Shown piece after piece: positions 51,032 through 60,750 of a stretch of DNA of 64,000 nucleotides (the stretch's first letter is position 1; each line of letters opens with the position of its first letter). A model generated the notes under the pieces. That model was not told where the DNA came from and did no database searches. It was given only the letters and a program-made list of their open reading frames with translations. Position numbers and translations under genes: made by a program. Source of the stretch: Clostridia bacterium (lineage in GTDB: Bacteria; Bacillota; Clostridia; Oscillospirales; Acutalibacteraceae); the NCBI GenBank assembly GCA_017410325.1, contig JAFQRA010000004.1, positions 39,004 through 103,003 on the forward strand, read 5' to 3'.

Positions 51032-51913
51032 ATGGTTAAAAGCATGACGGGCTTTGGCAGGGCCCAGAAAGAAATTGACGGAATGAGCATTTCCGTTGAA
51101 ATCAAAAGTGTTAATCATAAGGGTTTTGAGTTTGGCTGTAAAACCCCCAGAACATACGGCTTTCTTGATGATAAGCTCAAATCGCTTGTTCAGAGCCTTG
51201 TTGCAAGAGGTAAAATCGAGTGCTATGTAATGATTAGCGCACTTGATACTGATGATTGTATTGTAGAAATTAATCATTCGCTTGCAGGCGGCTATTATAA
51301 GGCTCTTAAAGAGCTGGCCGAAAGATATTCTTTGAGGGATGATATCTCCGTATCTTCGCTTTGCCGTTGCAGTAACGATATTTTTGTTGTCCGCAAGGCG
51401 GCGGCCGATGAGGATGCTGTCTGGGAAGCCGTAAAAGCTGTTGCGCTTGAAGCAATTGAGTCCTTCATTAAAATGCGTGAGATTGAAGGCGGCAAACTCA
51501 AAGAAGACGTTATTTCAAGAAGCAGTGTTATTATCGGCAACGTTGAATTTATTGAAGAACGTTCACCGCAGACTGTCAAAGAATATAACGAGAAGCTTCT
51601 TGAAAGAATGAAAACGCTTCTCGGAGACGTTAATGTTGATGAACAGCGCCTGCTCACCGAAGCCGCGATATTTGCCGATAAGGTTGCCGTGGCAGAAGAA
51701 ACGGTACGCCTTCGCAGTCATATAGACCAGCTTCATTCTTTGCTTGACAGCGGCGAGCCCGTCGGCAGAAAGCTTGATTTCCTTGCACAGGAAATGAACA
51801 GAGAGGCAAACACTATCGGCTCCAAGTGTCAGGACGTTGATATAACAAAGCGTGTTCTTGAAATCAAGGCCGAGGTTGAAAAGATAAGAGAACAGATACA
51901 GAACATAGAATAA
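51032..51913 (+). CDS. yicC: YicC/YloC family endoribonuclease
   Basis: The 293-residue protein has the family's N-terminal signature SMTGFGRA and SVEIKSVNHKGFE, and the conserved C-terminal region HIDQLHSLLDSGEPVGRKLDFLAQEMNRE split over residues 233-262, with a final DVDITKRVLEIKAEVEKIREQ. YicC proteins are recently recognised endoribonucleases involved in mRNA or small-RNA decay. It heads the block yicC-remA-gmk-rpoZ-priA, as in Bacillus and Clostridia. Confidence 0.93.
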   Translation: MVKSMTGFGRAQKEIDGMSISVEIKSVNHKGFEFGCKTPRTYGFLDDKLKSLVQSLVARGKIECYVMISALDTDDCIVEINHSLAGGYYKALKELAERYSLRDDISVSSLCRCSNDIFVVRKAAADEDAVWEAVKAVALEAIESFIKMREIEGGKLKEDVISRSSVIIGNVEFIEERSPQTVKEYNEKLLERMKTLLGDVNVDEQRLLTEAAIFADKVAVAEETVRLRSHIDQLHSLLDSGEPVGRKLDFLAQEMNREANTIGSKCQDVDITKRVLEIKAEVEKIREQIQNIE

Positions 51914-51925
51914 GGTGAAAAATAT

Positions 51926-52201
51926 ATGAAACTTATTAATATCGGCTTCGGTAACCTTGTGAATGCCAATCGTCTTGTTGCCATCGTCAGCCCCGAATCC
52001 GCACCGATAAAGCGTATTATTCAGGACAGCAAGGAGAGGGGAATGCTTATTGATGCAACTCACGGCAGAAGAACAAGAGCTGTGATTATAACAGACAGCG
52101 ATCACGTAATTCTGACCTATCTCCAGTCGGAAACCGTTGCAAACAGACTCAATGAGTATGATGACGGAATTGATGATGAGGACGGTGATACCGATGAGTA
52201 A
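51926..52201 (+). CDS. remA: RemA-type regulator (DUF370)
   Basis: The 91-residue protein matches the RemA/YlzA family: [40 protein letters not shown] and [19 protein letters not shown]. In Bacillus subtilis RemA is a DNA-binding activator of matrix and osmoprotection genes. An acidic tail ([13 protein letters not shown]) extends the usual length slightly. The end overlaps the gmk start by 8 bases. Confidence 0.93.
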   Translation: MKLINIGFGNLVNANRLVAIVSPESAPIKRIIQDSKERGMLIDATHGRRTRAVIITDSDHVILTYLQSETVANRLNEYDDGIDDEDGDTDE

Positions 52202-52781
52202 TAAAAAAGGAATACTTGTTGTGTTTTCTGCTCCCTCCGGCTGCGGCAAAGACACAATTCTGCGTGAGCTTTTCAAAAAAGATACGGAAAATGAATTTAT
52301 GCTTTCCCGTTCAATGACTACGCGTCAGCCCAGAAACGCAGAGCAGGACGGTGTGGATTACTACTTTGTAACCCGCGAAAAATTTGAAGAGCTGATCAAT
52401 AACGACGGCTTTATAGAGTATGCCGAATATAACGGAAATTACTACGGTACACCCAAGGCACCCGTTGAAGAGTGGCTTGCCGAAGGTAAAACCGTTATTC
52501 TTGAAATTGAAGTACAGGGTGCTTCAAAGGTAAGGGCAACTTGCCCCGATTCTGTAGGTATATTTATTTTACCGCCTTCGCTTGAAGAGCTTGAAAGGCG
52601 CCTTCGCAACAGGCAGACGGATTCACCCGAGGTAATTGAAAAGCGAATTGCTCTTGCACCGGGTGAAATTGCTCACAGTAGGTTTTTTGATTACTGTGTC
52701 GTAAATGACGATATCGGAACAGCAACCGATGAAGTATATACAATTCTTAAAAATCTCAAGGAGGACAATAACAATGTCTGA
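52194..52781 (+). CDS. gmk: Guanylate kinase
   Basis: The ATG at 52194 gives 195 residues and overlaps remA; the upstream extension of the frame runs through remA. The P-loop is APSGCGKDT, followed by [22 protein letters not shown] (residues 40-60, GMP binding), [15 protein letters not shown] and [11 protein letters not shown], all typical. It phosphorylates GMP and dGMP to the diphosphates. It is coupled to rpoZ by an 8-base overlap. Confidence 0.96.
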   Translation: MSNKKGILVVFSAPSGCGKDTILRELFKKDTENEFMLSRSMTTRQPRNAEQDGVDYYFVTREKFEELINNDGFIEYAEYNGNYYGTPKAPVEEWLAEGKTVILEIEVQGASKVRATCPDSVGIFILPPSLEELERRLRNRQTDSPEVIEKRIALAPGEIAHSRFFDYCVVNDDIGTATDEVYTILKNLKEDNNNV

Positions 52782-53010
52782 AACAAAAAGAACCGAAATG
52801 AAATTCAATCCCGACCTCAGCGGTGTACTTAAGGGCCGCACAAGCCGTTATTCTCTTGTAATCGCAACAGCCAAGCGTGCAAGAGAAATCTGCGAGGCTG
52901 CAGACGCTCAGGGCGAAACAATTATTGAAAAGCCCGTAAGCCTTGCACTCAACGATTTTATCAACGGCGACTGCGTTCTTGTTGAGCCCGAAGAAATCAG
53001 AAATCTTTAA
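52774..53010 (+). CDS. rpoZ: RNA polymerase omega subunit
   Basis: The ATG at 52774, 9 bases after AAGGAGG, gives 78 residues. SRYSLVIATAKRAREI and KPVSLALNDFINGD match the omega fold that helps assemble the RNA polymerase beta' subunit. The short length is normal for Firmicutes. Its stop codon TAA shares a base with the priA start (TAATG). Confidence 0.92.
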   Translation: MSETKRTEMKFNPDLSGVLKGRTSRYSLVIATAKRAREICEAADAQGETIIEKPVSLALNDFINGDCVLVEPEEIRNL

Positions 53011-55451
53011 TGCTTACCGTAGGAGTTGCTCTTGAAAATACGGCTTATCACTTCGATAAGCTTTACGATTATGCAGTGCCGGCTGATATGGCGGAAAAAG
53101 CCAAGCCCGGTGTACGAGTCCTAGTTCCCTTCGGTAAATCAAACGCAGGGAGACAGGGCTTGATTCTGCGTATAAATGACTCAGCTCCTGATGCAAAATT
53201 AAAGAATATTTTACAGATAAAAGACGATGAACCGCTTATAGACGGCGATTTACTCAAGCTTGTTTTCTGGTTGAAGGACAGAACCTTCTGTACTTATTTT
53301 GAAGCATTCCGCTGTATTGTACCTACGGGTATCGGACTTAAGCTGAATTACTGCTACGGCGCTGACCCGAATTATGAAAATAATGCGGAAAGCTTACCTT
53401 CTGATGAAAAAGAAATATATTTTTCGCTTCTGAAAACCTGCCGTTTCGTTGAAAAAAATAAGCTTCTGTCTGCTTTCGGGTTTAAGTCGGACGCACTTAT
53501 ACTCGATAAAATGTTCAAAAAAGGTGCTTTGCTCCGCAACGTTGATGCACAGCGAAATGTTGCTGACAAAACACAGTCTCTTTACAGGCTTACCGTTGAG
53601 GTGACCGAGCTTGAAAAGCTAGACACTTCTCTTACAGCAAAGCAGAAAAGTGTATGTGAGCTGCTCAGCTCAACAGGCGGAGCAAGTCTGAAAGAAATCT
53701 GCTATTTCACGGGCGTTACTGGTGCTGTAGTTAAAACACTTGAACGCAAAAACTTGGTTGAGCAGGTTGAGTATGAGATTTATCGAAGTCCGCTTGAAGG
53801 TAAAATTTCAAGCTCTATGCCCGATATCGTTCTCAGCGAAGAACAACAGCAGGTTTTTGAGTCTGTTTCTGCGCAGATGAACGGCGGCGAAAAGAACATT
53901 TCCCTGCTTTACGGCATTACCGGCAGCGGTAAAACGCAGATTTATATCAAGCTTATTGAAAAGGTAATTAACAGCGGTAAATCGGCAATAATGATGGTGC
54001 CTGAAATTGCCCTCACTCCGCAGATTATCAACAGATTCTGTTCATATTTCGGCGAAAAGATTGCCGTTTTCCATTCGGCACTTTCCCTTGGAGAAAGAAC
54101 GGATGAGTGGAAGAGGGTCAGCAGAGGCGAGGTCAACGTCGTAATCGGTACACGCTCGGCGGTCTTTGCTCCGCTGAAAAATCTTGGTCTTATTATAATT
54201 GACGAGGAGCAGGAGCACACCTATAAATCCGAGCAAACTCCCCGATATAACGCCAAGGAGGTTGCACGCTTCAGGTGTGAAGAAAACGGTGCTTTGCTTT
54301 TGCTCGGCTCTGCGACACCCGATGTTGAAACCTTTGCGCGTGCACAAAAGGGTATATATACATTAAATACTCTTAAAAAGCGATATGCCGGTGCAACCTT
54401 GCCCGAGGTCGTAACGGTTGATATGGCCTATGAGGGCGATAATACTTTAAGCTCCGAGCTTGTTTCGTCAATCAGGGATACGCTAGAAAAAAAGCAGCAG
54501 ATAATTCTTCTTATCAATCGCAGAGGGTACAATACCTTTGCCTCGTGTAAGGCCTGCAAAACCGTTGTTACCTGTCCGAACTGCAGTATATCGCTGACTT
54601 ATCATCACGCAAATTCAAGGCTGATGTGCCATTATTGCGGCTATTCACAGCCCTTATCGGATAAATGTCCCGAATGTGAAAAGCAGGAGCTTGTGTATGC
54701 GGGCTTCGGTACTCAGCTTGTCGAGGACGAGTTAGCTCAGTTGTTTCCCGAGGCGCGTATTCTGCGGATGGACCAGGATACCACAATGCGCAAAAATGCA
54801 CACGAAAAGGCGTTAACGGCATTTGCAAACGGTGAATATGATATTCTTCTCGGCACACAGATGGTTGCCAAAGGAATTGATTTTGAAAACGTAACACTTG
54901 TCGGCGTTGTTTCCGTTGACCAGCAGCTTTATAACGATGATTTCCGTTCACTGGAAAGAACTTTTTCTCTGCTTACACAGGTTGTCGGCAGAGCAGGCAG
55001 AGGAAAATCTAAGGGAAAAGCGATAATTCAGACTCTTACACCCGAAAATGAAATTATTCGGCAGGCGGCAAAGCAGGACTACGATGCTTTCTTTAAAAAT
55101 GAAATTGCAATGCGCAGAATGTTGACCTATCCGCCTTACTGTGATTTATGTGTTATCGGCTTTTCGGGTGAGGATGAAAACAAAGTGCGTATGGTATCGC
55201 GCTTGTTTTTCGGAAGATTCAAGGAGCTTGCCTCAACAAAGTATAAAAAACAAAAAGTTATTGTGTTAGGCCCCTTGCAGCCCAGACTGGCAAAAATCAG
55301 CAATAAATTCAGATACAGAATGATTGTAAAATGCAAAAATTCACCCGAATTCAGAGAATTTATTTCACAGCTTCTTATTGAATTCGGTAAGGATACAAAA
55401 TTTGGCGATGTAAATGTTTTTGCGGATATCAATCCCGAGAGCATATTATAA
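53010..55451 (+). CDS. priA: Primosomal replication-restart helicase PriA
   Basis: The 813-residue protein has an N-terminal 3'-DNA-binding domain (1-110, FDKLYDYAVPADM), a winged helix, and superfamily 2 helicase motifs: GITGSGKTQIY (Walker A), the DEEQ box in IIDEEQEHTYKS, GSATPDVETF and QVVGRAGRGKSKG. A zinc-binding insertion holds Cys pairs CKAC, CPNC, CHYC and CPEC. It reloads the replisome at broken forks. It starts in the stop codon of rpoZ. Confidence 0.97.
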   Translation: MLTVGVALENTAYHFDKLYDYAVPADMAEKAKPGVRVLVPFGKSNAGRQGLILRINDSAPDAKLKNILQIKDDEPLIDGDLLKLVFWLKDRTFCTYFEAFRCIVPTGIGLKLNYCYGADPNYENNAESLPSDEKEIYFSLLKTCRFVEKNKLLSAFGFKSDALILDKMFKKGALLRNVDAQRNVADKTQSLYRLTVEVTELEKLDTSLTAKQKSVCELLSSTGGASLKEICYFTGVTGAVVKTLERKNLVEQVEYEIYRSPLEGKISSSMPDIVLSEEQQQVFESVSAQMNGGEKNISLLYGITGSGKTQIYIKLIEKVINSGKSAIMMVPEIALTPQIINRFCSYFGEKIAVFHSALSLGERTDEWKRVSRGEVNVVIGTRSAVFAPLKNLGLIIIDEEQEHTYKSEQTPRYNAKEVARFRCEENGALLLLGSATPDVETFARAQKGIYTLNTLKKRYAGATLPEVVTVDMAYEGDNTLSSELVSSIRDTLEKKQQIILLINRRGYNTFASCKACKTVVTCPNCSISLTYHHANSRLMCHYCGYSQPLSDKCPECEKQELVYAGFGTQLVEDELAQLFPEARILRMDQDTTMRKNAHEKALTAFANGEYDILLGTQMVAKGIDFENVTLVGVVSVDQQLYNDDFRSLERTFSLLTQVVGRAGRGKSKGKAIIQTLTPENEIIRQAAKQDYDAFFKNEIAMRRMLTYPPYCDLCVIGFSGEDENKVRMVSRLFFGRFKELASTKYKKQKVIVLGPLQPRLAKISNKFRYRMIVKCKNSPEFREFISQLLIEFGKDTKFGDVNVFADINPESIL

Positions 55452-55464
55452 AAGGTGATTAACA

Positions 55465-55914
55465 ATGGCTATCAGAAACATTATTACTAAAGAAAACCCC
55501 TTGCTCAGAAAAAAGAGCAGAGCAGTTACGGATTTTGATGACAGACTTGCTACTCTCATTGACGATATGATTGACACTATGTACAAGGCGGAAGGTGTCG
55601 GCCTTGCCGCCGTTCAGGTCGGTGTACTCAGACGGGTAGTCGTTATTGATTGCGGTGACGGGCTTATGGAGCTTGTAAATCCCGAAATCATTGAGCGTGA
55701 GGGTGTGCAGGAGGAGGTTGAAGGCTGTCTTTCCCTGCCCGGTGAAAGCGGTGTTACCGTTCGCCCGATGAGTGTTAAGGTTAAGGCACAGAACAGGAAC
55801 GGAAAATGGTTTTTCTATTCGGGTACCGGTCTTAAGGCGAGAGCCTTCTGCCACGAGCTTGACCATCTTGACGGTGTTCTTTACACCGATAATCTTTCAC
55901 CCAACCAGGATTAA
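55465..55914 (+). CDS. def: Peptide deformylase
   Basis: The 149-residue protein has the three deformylase motifs: GVGLAAVQVG (I), EGCLSLPG (II, metal Cys) and CHELDHLDG (III, the HExxH zinc/iron site). It removes the formyl group from new proteins and is paired with fmt 14 bases downstream. AAAGGTG precedes the ATG. Confidence 0.97.
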   Translation: MAIRNIITKENPLLRKKSRAVTDFDDRLATLIDDMIDTMYKAEGVGLAAVQVGVLRRVVVIDCGDGLMELVNPEIIEREGVQEEVEGCLSLPGESGVTVRPMSVKVKAQNRNGKWFFYSGTGLKARAFCHELDHLDGVLYTDNLSPNQD

Positions 55915-55928
55915 TCGGAGAAAAAGAT

Positions 55929-56855
55929 ATGAAAATAGTTTTTATGGGCACACCTGATTTTGCTGTCGACTGTCTTGAAGCACTTGTCAGCAGTGAGCAC
56001 GAGGTGGTTGCCGTATTCTCACAACCCGACAAGCCGCAGGGCAGAAAACAGATTCTTACTGCGCCTGAGGTTAAGGTTTGCGCACAAAAATACAATATAC
56101 CCGTTTATCAGCCTGCAACCCTTAAAGGCGGTGATGCGGCTCAGCTTTTGCGCGAGCTTGCTCCCGAGATTATTGTTGTTGTTGCCTACGGCAAGCTTAT
56201 TCCTCAGGAAATTCTTGATATTCCGAAATACGGCTGTGTCAACGTTCACGGCTCGCTTCTTCCCGAGCTTCGCGGTGCGGCACCGATACAATGGGCCGTT
56301 ATCAACGGTTTGGAGGAAACCGGTGTCACAACAATGCAGCTTGATGCAGGTCTTGATACAGGCGATATTCTTCTTGTCAAAAAAACAAAAATTGAAGAAA
56401 ACGAAACGTCCGGAGAGCTTTTTGACAGGCTCAAGGTTCTCGGCGCAGAAGTTCTTATGGAAACAATTGATGCAATGCTAAAGGGTGAATTGAATCCTCA
56501 AAAGCAGGATGATTCAAAATCCACCTATGCATCAATGCTTAATAAATCACTTTCACCCGTTGACTGGTCAAAGCCTGCCAAGGAAGTACACAACCACATC
56601 CGCGGTCTTGAGCCTTGGCCCGTTGCTACGACGGTTATTAACGGAAAGCCCGTTAAGCTTTTCGGCTGCAGGCTCGGAAATGCTTTCAACGGCAAAGCAG
56701 GCGAGGTCGTTTCAAGCGAAAAACAGCTTGAGGTTTGTTGCGGAGACGGTTATACCGTATTAATTACACAGCTTCAGGCACAAGGTAAAAATAAGCTTTC
56801 TTCCGCAGATTTCCTGCGCGGTTTTAAAGTAGAAAAAGGAACAATATTATTGTAA
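55929..56855 (+). CDS. fmt: Methionyl-tRNA formyltransferase
   Basis: The 308-residue protein has the formyltransferase N-domain with FMGTPDFAVDCL, the catalytic NVHGSLLPELRGAAPIQWA and TMQLDAGLDTGDIL, and an OB-like C-domain (about 205-308, HIRGLEPWP). It formylates Met-tRNAfMet using 10-formyl-THF. The def-fmt order is nearly universal. Confidence 0.97.
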   Translation: MKIVFMGTPDFAVDCLEALVSSEHEVVAVFSQPDKPQGRKQILTAPEVKVCAQKYNIPVYQPATLKGGDAAQLLRELAPEIIVVVAYGKLIPQEILDIPKYGCVNVHGSLLPELRGAAPIQWAVINGLEETGVTTMQLDAGLDTGDILLVKKTKIEENETSGELFDRLKVLGAEVLMETIDAMLKGELNPQKQDDSKSTYASMLNKSLSPVDWSKPAKEVHNHIRGLEPWPVATTVINGKPVKLFGCRLGNAFNGKAGEVVSSEKQLEVCCGDGYTVLITQLQAQGKNKLSSADFLRGFKVEKGTILL

Positions 56856-56880
56856 TTTTATTTTAAAAGGAGGAGAAATT

Positions 56881-57579
56881 ATGGGGTTTTTATATTGGGA
56901 TAAGTATTATTTTCTGCTTGTTGTACCCATGCTGATTCTTTCGCTCGTTGCTCAGGTTATGGTGAAATCCGCATTTACCAAGCAGTCAAAGGTGCTTTCC
57001 GCAAGAGGTCTTACGGGTGAGCAGGCGGCCGCAAGAGTGCTTTATCACTACGGCATAACGGATGTCAGAATTGAACGTTCGCCTTCAGGTACTCTGTCTG
57101 ACCACTTTGACCCGAAATCAAACGTAATTCGTCTGTCTGACGGTGTCTACGCAAGCACAAGTGTTGCCGCTATCGGAATAGCTTGCCATGAAGCGGGACA
57201 CGCGGCGCAGCACGCACAGGGCTATGTTCCCATTAAAATCAGAAATGCTATATTACCGGTTTGCAACATCGGCTCAAAATTAGGTCTGCCGCTTGCTATT
57301 ATCGGCTATTTTCTCGGCTTTGAGCCGCTGGTATCTGTCGGTTTGCTTTTATATGCACTGATTGCAGTGTTCCAGTTTGCAACACTGCCCGTTGAATTCA
57401 ATGCCAGCAAAAGAGCAATAGATGTTATTGAAGATACAAATATGCTCGGCACGGAAGAAATAGGCGGTGCCAGAAAGGTGCTTACCGCTGCCGCTATGAC
57501 TTATGTAACGGCGCTGCTTGTTTCACTGGCTAACCTGCTCAGATTTGTAATTCGCTTTTCGTCACGGAGAAACAGATGA
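56881..57579 (+). CDS. yugP: YugP-type membrane zinc metallopeptidase
   Basis: The 232-residue protein begins with a membrane helix (about 10-28), has a mid-part DVRIERSPSGTLSDHFDP, and the zinc motif ACHEAGHAAQHA near residue 102. Further membrane helices and EFNASKRAIDVIE (the third-ligand Glu region) follow. The family is a neutral zinc metallopeptidase of unknown substrate often found between fmt and rsmB in Clostridia, as here. AGGAGGAG precedes the ATG. It overlaps rsmB by 4 bases. Confidence 0.9.
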   Translation: MGFLYWDKYYFLLVVPMLILSLVAQVMVKSAFTKQSKVLSARGLTGEQAAARVLYHYGITDVRIERSPSGTLSDHFDPKSNVIRLSDGVYASTSVAAIGIACHEAGHAAQHAQGYVPIKIRNAILPVCNIGSKLGLPLAIIGYFLGFEPLVSVGLLLYALIAVFQFATLPVEFNASKRAIDVIEDTNMLGTEEIGGARKVLTAAAMTYVTALLVSLANLLRFVIRFSSRRNR

Positions 57580-58889
57580 AAACTGCAAGACAAACCGCTT
57601 TTGAAATTTTAAATAAGATTGAAAGAGACAAATCCTATTCAAACCTTACTTTGGACAGCTTTCTCTGTTCGGCTAATCTTTCGGGTGCCGACAACGCGCT
57701 TGTAAGTGCACTTGTTTACGGCGTTCTTGAAAGGTCTATTTCGCTTGATTACTGCCTTTCCCGCCACCTTAAGCAACCGCTGAAAAAGCTCAAGCCGCAG
57801 GTACTTACCGCCTTGAGGCTTGGTACATATCAGCTGTTTTTTATGGATAAGATTCCCGTTTCTGCCGCTGTCAACGAGAGTGTTACTCTTGTTAAGAAAA
57901 ACGGCTGTGCCTTTGCTTCGGGTCTTACCAATGCCGTATTGCGTGCCGTTTCAAATGAAGGCTTTGTTCTGCCTGATGAAACACAAAAGCTTAAATATTA
58001 CAGCGTTAAATATTCCTTCCCCGAAAATCTGGTTGCCTTATGGATAGATAGCTACGGCGAAGAAAACGCGGTCGGAATTATGTCCTCCTGCGCAGGAAGA
58101 CCGCCTCTGACAATCAGGGTAAACACATTAAAAACCTCGCAGGAAGAGTTGACAGCCCTTCTCAAAAAAGATGGTGTTACTGCAGAAGAATCAACTGTTG
58201 TAAATGCCCTTAACCTTGAAAAAAGCGGCAGTATTGAAAAGCTTTCCTCCTTTGAAGACGGTTTTTTCCACGTTCAGGATGCAGCTTCACAGCTTTGTGC
58301 AAAAGCTCTTGAAGCAAAGCCCGACGAAACAGTGCTTGACCTTTGTTCGGCACCCGGCGGCAAGGCTTTTACCTGCGCACAGTATATGGAAAACCGCGGC
58401 AGAATTCTTGCCTGCGATATACACAGCCACCGTCTTGCGCTTATCAAAGAAGGTGCAAACAGGCTCGGCATAAATATTATCGATGTACTTCGCAGTGACG
58501 CCTCGGCTTTTAATAAGGATATGCCGCAGTTTGATAAGGTGCTTTGTGACGTGCCTTGTTCGGGCCTGGGTATTGTCCGCCGCAAGCCTGAAATCCGCCA
58601 TAAATCTCTTGAGGAAAATTCGGCGCTTCCGGAATTGCAGTTTACAATTCTTTCAAATGCGGCGCGTTATCTGAAAAAAGGCGGCAGGCTTGTTTATTCA
58701 ACGTGTTCGCTCAATCCTGCCGAAAACGAAAGAGTATGCGAGCGTTTTCTGAAAGATAACAAAGACTTTACTATTAAAGATATTTCCGATATTACGGATA
58801 ATGTATATACAAATAACGGTATGATTACGCTTATGCCGCACAATAATTCTACTGACGGCTTTTTTATAGCCGTATTTGAGAGGAGTTAG
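57576..58889 (+). CDS. rsmB: 16S rRNA (cytosine-967-C5)-methyltransferase
   Basis: The 437-residue protein has an N-terminal NusB-like domain (1-135, ARQTAFEILNKIERD, ALVYGVLERSISLDYCL) and a SAM-dependent Fmu domain: FHVQDAASQL, DLCSAPGGKAFTCAQ, the PCS motif DVPCSGLGIVRRKPE and the catalytic Cys in YSTCSLNPAENE. It methylates 16S rRNA at the C967 equivalent. The start overlaps yugP by the ATGA sequence. Confidence 0.95.
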   Translation: MKTARQTAFEILNKIERDKSYSNLTLDSFLCSANLSGADNALVSALVYGVLERSISLDYCLSRHLKQPLKKLKPQVLTALRLGTYQLFFMDKIPVSAAVNESVTLVKKNGCAFASGLTNAVLRAVSNEGFVLPDETQKLKYYSVKYSFPENLVALWIDSYGEENAVGIMSSCAGRPPLTIRVNTLKTSQEELTALLKKDGVTAEESTVVNALNLEKSGSIEKLSSFEDGFFHVQDAASQLCAKALEAKPDETVLDLCSAPGGKAFTCAQYMENRGRILACDIHSHRLALIKEGANRLGINIIDVLRSDASAFNKDMPQFDKVLCDVPCSGLGIVRRKPEIRHKSLEENSALPELQFTILSNAARYLKKGGRLVYSTCSLNPAENERVCERFLKDNKDFTIKDISDITDNVYTNNGMITLMPHNNSTDGFFIAVFERS

Positions 58890-58893
58890 GCTT

Positions 58894-59925
58894 TTGAAAA
58901 GAGATATCAAATCTATGACTCAGGCTGAACTTTCCTCTGCTTTTTCCGAACTCGGCTTACCTTCTTTTCGTGCAAAGCAGGTGTGGCAGTGGCTGCAGGA
59001 AAAGGGCGTAATGTCATTTGATTTAATGACCAATCTTTCTAAAGAGCTTCGTGAAAAGCTGAAAGATGAGTTCGATATTTACGGCTGTGAGGTCGAAAAA
59101 AAATCTGTTTCACAGCTCGATTCAACGGTTAAATATCTGTTCAGACTCATTGACGGCGAGTTTATCGAAAGTGTACTGATGAAGTACAAATACGGTTATT
59201 CTCTTTGCGTTTCAACTCAGGTTGGCTGCCGTATGAACTGTGCCTTTTGCGCCACGGGTGTCGGCGGCTTTGTGCGAAACCTGAGTGCTTCGGAAATTCT
59301 CAGCCAGATTCACGCCGCACAGAACGATATGAGCATAAGAGTTTCCCATATAGTTCTGATGGGTATGGGCGAGCCTATGGATAATTATGACAATGTTATC
59401 CGTTTTTTAAAGCTGGTAAATACCGATAACGGACTTAATATCGGTATGAGAAACATTTCGCTTTCAACCTGCGGAATAATTCCCGGCATTAAAAAGCTTC
59501 AGCAGGAGGATTTACAGCTTACGCTTTCCGTTTCGCTGCATGCGCCTAACGATGAAATACGTTCGCGTCTTATGCCCGTCAATAAAAAGTACGGTGTTGA
59601 TGAATTGCTTTCGGCCTGCCGTGAATACAGCAAAGCAACCTCACGCAGGATTTCCTATGAATACGCAATGTTCGGGGGAGTAAATGACAGCGATGAATGT
59701 GCAAAAGAGCTTGCAGGCAAGCTTAAAGGTACGCTGTCACATATAAACCTTATTCCCGCTAACGATGTTACCGAATCGGGCCTTAAATCCAGCTCAGCCG
59801 AAAGGATTAAGAGGTTTACCGAAATTCTTGAAAAAAGCGGAAGAAACGTTACCGTGCGCAGAAGCCTCGGCGGCGATATTGATGCTTCCTGCGGTCAGTT
59901 AAGAAGCAAGCATAAAAAGGCTTGA
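58894..59925 (+). CDS. rlmN: Radical SAM 23S rRNA/tRNA adenine-C2-methyltransferase RlmN
   Basis: The TTG at 58894, about 8 bases after GAGAGGAG, gives 343 residues; the frame upstream overlaps rsmB. The radical SAM cluster cysteines are in GCRMNCAFCATG (Cys112, 116, 119). The fold motifs VLMGMGEPMDNYDNV and SVSLHAPNDEIR follow, with the second catalytic Cys in GDIDASCGQLR near the C-terminus. It methylates A2503 of 23S rRNA and A37 of some tRNAs. Confidence 0.96.
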   Translation: MKRDIKSMTQAELSSAFSELGLPSFRAKQVWQWLQEKGVMSFDLMTNLSKELREKLKDEFDIYGCEVEKKSVSQLDSTVKYLFRLIDGEFIESVLMKYKYGYSLCVSTQVGCRMNCAFCATGVGGFVRNLSASEILSQIHAAQNDMSIRVSHIVLMGMGEPMDNYDNVIRFLKLVNTDNGLNIGMRNISLSTCGIIPGIKKLQQEDLQLTLSVSLHAPNDEIRSRLMPVNKKYGVDELLSACREYSKATSRRISYEYAMFGGVNDSDECAKELAGKLKGTLSHINLIPANDVTESGLKSSSAERIKRFTEILEKSGRNVTVRRSLGGDIDASCGQLRSKHKKA

Positions 59926-59960
59926 TTAATATAGATATTTATTTTGCATAACTCCATAAG

Positions 59961-60005
59961 AAAGGGGAGGCGCAAGAGATATAATATCTGCGCCGAAATT
60001 GCACT
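59961..60005 (+). promoter_or_regulatory. Leader of the phosphatase gene: ribosome site within a hairpin
   Basis: AAAGGGGAGG (59961-59970) is 35 bases from the ATG at 60006. GGCGC (59969-59973) pairs with GCGCC (59990-59994), with an inner AGAT/ATCT pairing, making a hairpin between them. The remaining distance from hairpin to ATG is 11 bases, the same as in the polC leader. An in-frame TAA at 59982-59984 rules out an earlier start. Confidence 0.45.
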
Positions 60006-60737
60006 ATGAAAATCACAGCTAAAACAGATACAGGTCTGATACGCAGCAATAACCAGGATTCTTATGCCGCAGGTGAGCTTCCCGGCGGTGTTGCCTGGGC
60101 AGTTGTCTGCGACGGAATGGGCGGTGCTGCCGGCGGAAACGTTGCCAGCTCCGAAGCGGTCAAAATGATTTCCCATTCTATTGATGAGGGCTACCGCAAC
60201 GGTATGAGGCCTTCATCAATTCGGAATTTGCTTGAATCGGCTATAGTTTCGGCAAATGCCTGCCTGTTTGATATGTCACAAAAGGATGACGCTTTAAACG
60301 GAATGGGTACCACCTGCGTTGCAGTGCTGGTTGCGGATTCAACTGCTTATATTTCTCACGTAGGCGACAGCAGAGCGTATGTTGTTACCGAAAACGGCTT
60401 GCTTCGCCAGCTTACAAGAGATCACTCCGTTGTTCAGGATTTGGTTGAAAACGGCAGTATTACGCGTGATGAAGCTAAGAATTATCCCGGTAAAAACATA
60501 ATAACCCGTGCTCTCGGTGTTGAAGAAACGGTCAGCGTTGATTTTTGCGAAGAAGATATTACGGACAGTGATATTCTTCTTATGTGTACAGACGGTCTTA
60601 CAAATTTTGTAAACGATGAAGATATAGTCAACGCAGTTTCACACGGCAGCTTCTTTGAATATGCCGAGAGGCTTGTCGATATGGCAAATGCCAACGGCGG
60701 CGGAGACAATATTACGGTTGTAGCAATTGCATCTTAA
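60006..60737 (+). CDS. prpC: PP2C-type serine/threonine phosphatase (Stp/PrpC)
   Basis: The 243-residue protein carries the PP2C metal-binding motifs: TGLIRSNNQDSY, VCDGMGGAAGG, SHVGDSRAYV, LTRDHSV and NGGGDNITVV. It removes phosphate from Ser/Thr residues, including those set by the PASTA kinase whose gene starts 13 bases downstream. Together they tune cell-wall growth and division, translation and stress responses. Confidence 0.95.
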   Translation: MKITAKTDTGLIRSNNQDSYAAGELPGGVAWAVVCDGMGGAAGGNVASSEAVKMISHSIDEGYRNGMRPSSIRNLLESAIVSANACLFDMSQKDDALNGMGTTCVAVLVADSTAYISHVGDSRAYVVTENGLLRQLTRDHSVVQDLVENGSITRDEAKNYPGKNIITRALGVEETVSVDFCEEDITDSDILLMCTDGLTNFVNDEDIVNAVSHGSFFEYAERLVDMANANGGGDNITVVAIAS

Positions 60738-60750
60738 GGAGGCGTAAATA

